From: Tepidiforma thermophila
Lineage (GTDB): Bacteria > Chloroflexota > Dehalococcoidia > Tepidiformales > Tepidiformaceae
NCBI RefSeq assembly: GCF_002563855.1
Contig: NZ_PDJQ01000001.1
Coordinates: 1,922,001 to 1,986,000, forward strand
Reading direction: 5' to 3'
DNA length: 64,000 bases
The stretch's first letter is position 1. Each line of letters starts with the position of its first letter. The position numbers and the translations under genes were made by a program. This document shows, piece after piece, positions 63,200-64,000 of the stretch. The notes below the pieces were generated by a model. The model worked only from the letters and a program-made list of their open reading frames with translations. It had not been told where the DNA came from and did not search any database.

Positions 63200-64000
63200 T
63201 CACCTGCAAGGACGATGGTGCCGCCGGTGTGGCTGGTTGCGAGCATCCCGCCGTTGCCGTGCGCGACGGCGAGGCGCGCACCCGGGACCTGCGAGGTCGA
63301 CTCGCCGCGCAGCTGGCGGGTCGCTTCGATGAGGAGAAAGATGCCGCGCATGCCGGGGTGGTTCGAGCTGAGCCCCCCGCCGTCGGTGTTGAGGGCCGGC
63401 TTGAGCGGGCTGTCGAAGCGGAGGCGCTGCTCGGAAACGAAGGCGCCGCCTTCCCCTTTCTTGCAGAAGCCGAGGTCTTCGAGCATCACCAGCACGGTGA
63501 TGGTGAACGAGTCGTAAATCATCGCGACATCGATTTCGTCGGGGCGGACGTCGGCCTCGGCCCAGGCGCGGGGACCAGATTGCGCAGCGGCGCTGATCGT
63601 GATGTCGCTTCCGTTTTCGGAATAGCTGGTCGCCTCCCCGGCGCCGATAATCCAGACGGGCTTCTTCCGGCAGTCGCGGGCAACCTCGGGCGCTGCGATA
63701 ACGACCGCGCCGCCCCCATCGGAAACCATGCAGCAGTCGAGCAGGTGCAGCGGGTCGGCGATCATCCGCGAATTCAGCACATCGTCGACGGTGATTTCAC
63801 GAATGTCCTGGAATTCGAGGTCGGTCATCGCCTGCACGGCCTGCGGATTCCGCATCGCGTGGGCGCGGGTGGCGACGGCGATACGGGCAAGCTGCTCGCT
63901 CGTCGTGCCGTACTGGTGCATGTGCCGGCGGGCGACCATGGCGTAGTTGGCGATGAGCGTCATGCCGTACGGGTCGGTCATGTTTGCGAGCGGGCTCGGC
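63196..64000 (-). CDS. SCP2-type thiolase (thiolase family, partial)
   Basis: The visible 268 codons are the C-terminal part of a thiolase-like protein; the frame remains open to the window edge, so the N-terminal end, with the nucleophile region, is missing. Seen are DCCMVSDGGGAVVIA, YDSFTITVLVMLEDLGFC, LNTDGGGLSSNHPG and HGNGGMLATSHTGG, as in the SCP2/lipid-transfer thiolases that cleave or condense acyl-CoA side chains in sterol or branched-chain metabolism. It precedes the DUF35 partner with a four-nt overlap. Confidence 0.9.
   Translation of the reverse strand, partial: PSPLANMTDPYGMTLIANYAMVARRHMHQYGTTSEQLARIAVATRAHAMRNPQAVQAMTDLEFQDIREITVDDVLNSRMIADPLHLLDCCMVSDGGGAVVIAAPEVARDCRKKPVWIIGAGEATSYSENGSDITISAAAQSGPRAWAEADVRPDEIDVAMIYDSFTITVLVMLEDLGFCKKGEGGAFVSEQRLRFDSPLKPALNTDGGGLSSNHPGMRGIFLLIEATRQLRGESTSQVPGARLAVAHGNGGMLATSHTGGTIVLAGD

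Overview
This 64 kb window is a gene-dense, GC-rich bacterial chromosome segment made almost entirely of housekeeping and central-metabolism genes. I see no insertion sequence, prophage, CRISPR array, rRNA or tRNA. The only RNA gene is tmRNA. Gene content suggests a free-living, diderm-independent lineage: MEP isoprenoid pathway, class I FbaB aldolase, bactofilin, a FliA/WhiG-like sigma factor, SCP2-type thiolase with a DUF35 partner, and several small zinc-ribbon proteins. My best guess is Chloroflexota, possibly a Dehalococcoidia/Tepidiforma-like organism. That is inference from family flavour, not from a marker gene.

Layout. 1-4.5 kb: end of ispG (+), then a minus-strand block of S41 protease, smpB and ssrA, and a beta-propeller protein. 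4.5-10 kb: sigma factor, an orphan response regulator with a degenerate receiver, fbaB (-), and a complete OmpR/EnvZ-type two-component pair. 10-13.7 kb: dxs, a polyprenyl diphosphate synthase and a serine acetyltransferase. 13.7-19.8 kb: gltB-gltD glutamate synthase (-) with a structured leader. 20-25 kb (+): aminotransferase, metallo-hydrolase, secreted beta-helix protein and an Eis-like acetyltransferase. 25-31 kb (-): VOC protein, nitroreductase and flavin monooxygenase, then a zinc ribbon, a D-threonine-aldolase-like enzyme and typA. 31-44 kb: clpP (+), sucC, PP2C, a secreted protein, serS-nudix-lysS-greA (-), htrA and a GH18-like protein, then rsmD-coaD-coiled-coil (+) and bactofilin (-). 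44-60 kb, all minus strand: leuS, mgtC, an unknown cysteine protein, a GH13 glucosidase, an arginine cluster (argC-argJ-argB-ppk1-argD-sdpI-like-argG), a zinc alcohol dehydrogenase and pyrD. 60-64 kb: a small zinc protein (-), Mrp ATPase and a NYN-domain protein (+), then DUF35 and a truncated thiolase (-).

Functional links. ispG, dxs and the prenyl synthase belong to one isoprenoid route. argC/J/B/D/G cover most of arginine synthesis by the acetyl cycle and are fed by the GltBD glutamate synthase. smpB and ssrA are the ribosome-rescue pair, next to a tail-specific-protease homologue. lysS, serS and leuS charge tRNAs, and greA opens the lysS transcription unit.

Regulation. Many genes have a clear purine-rich ribosome binding site. 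A second group has none and instead shows a TANNNT box 6-8 nt before the start codon, which looks like leaderless transcription. Perfect GC hairpins mark most convergent gene ends. I found no clear novel defence or mobile system. The best leads are the leaderless-promoter set, the greA and gltB leaders, the degenerate receiver, and the ppk1 insertion in the arginine cluster.
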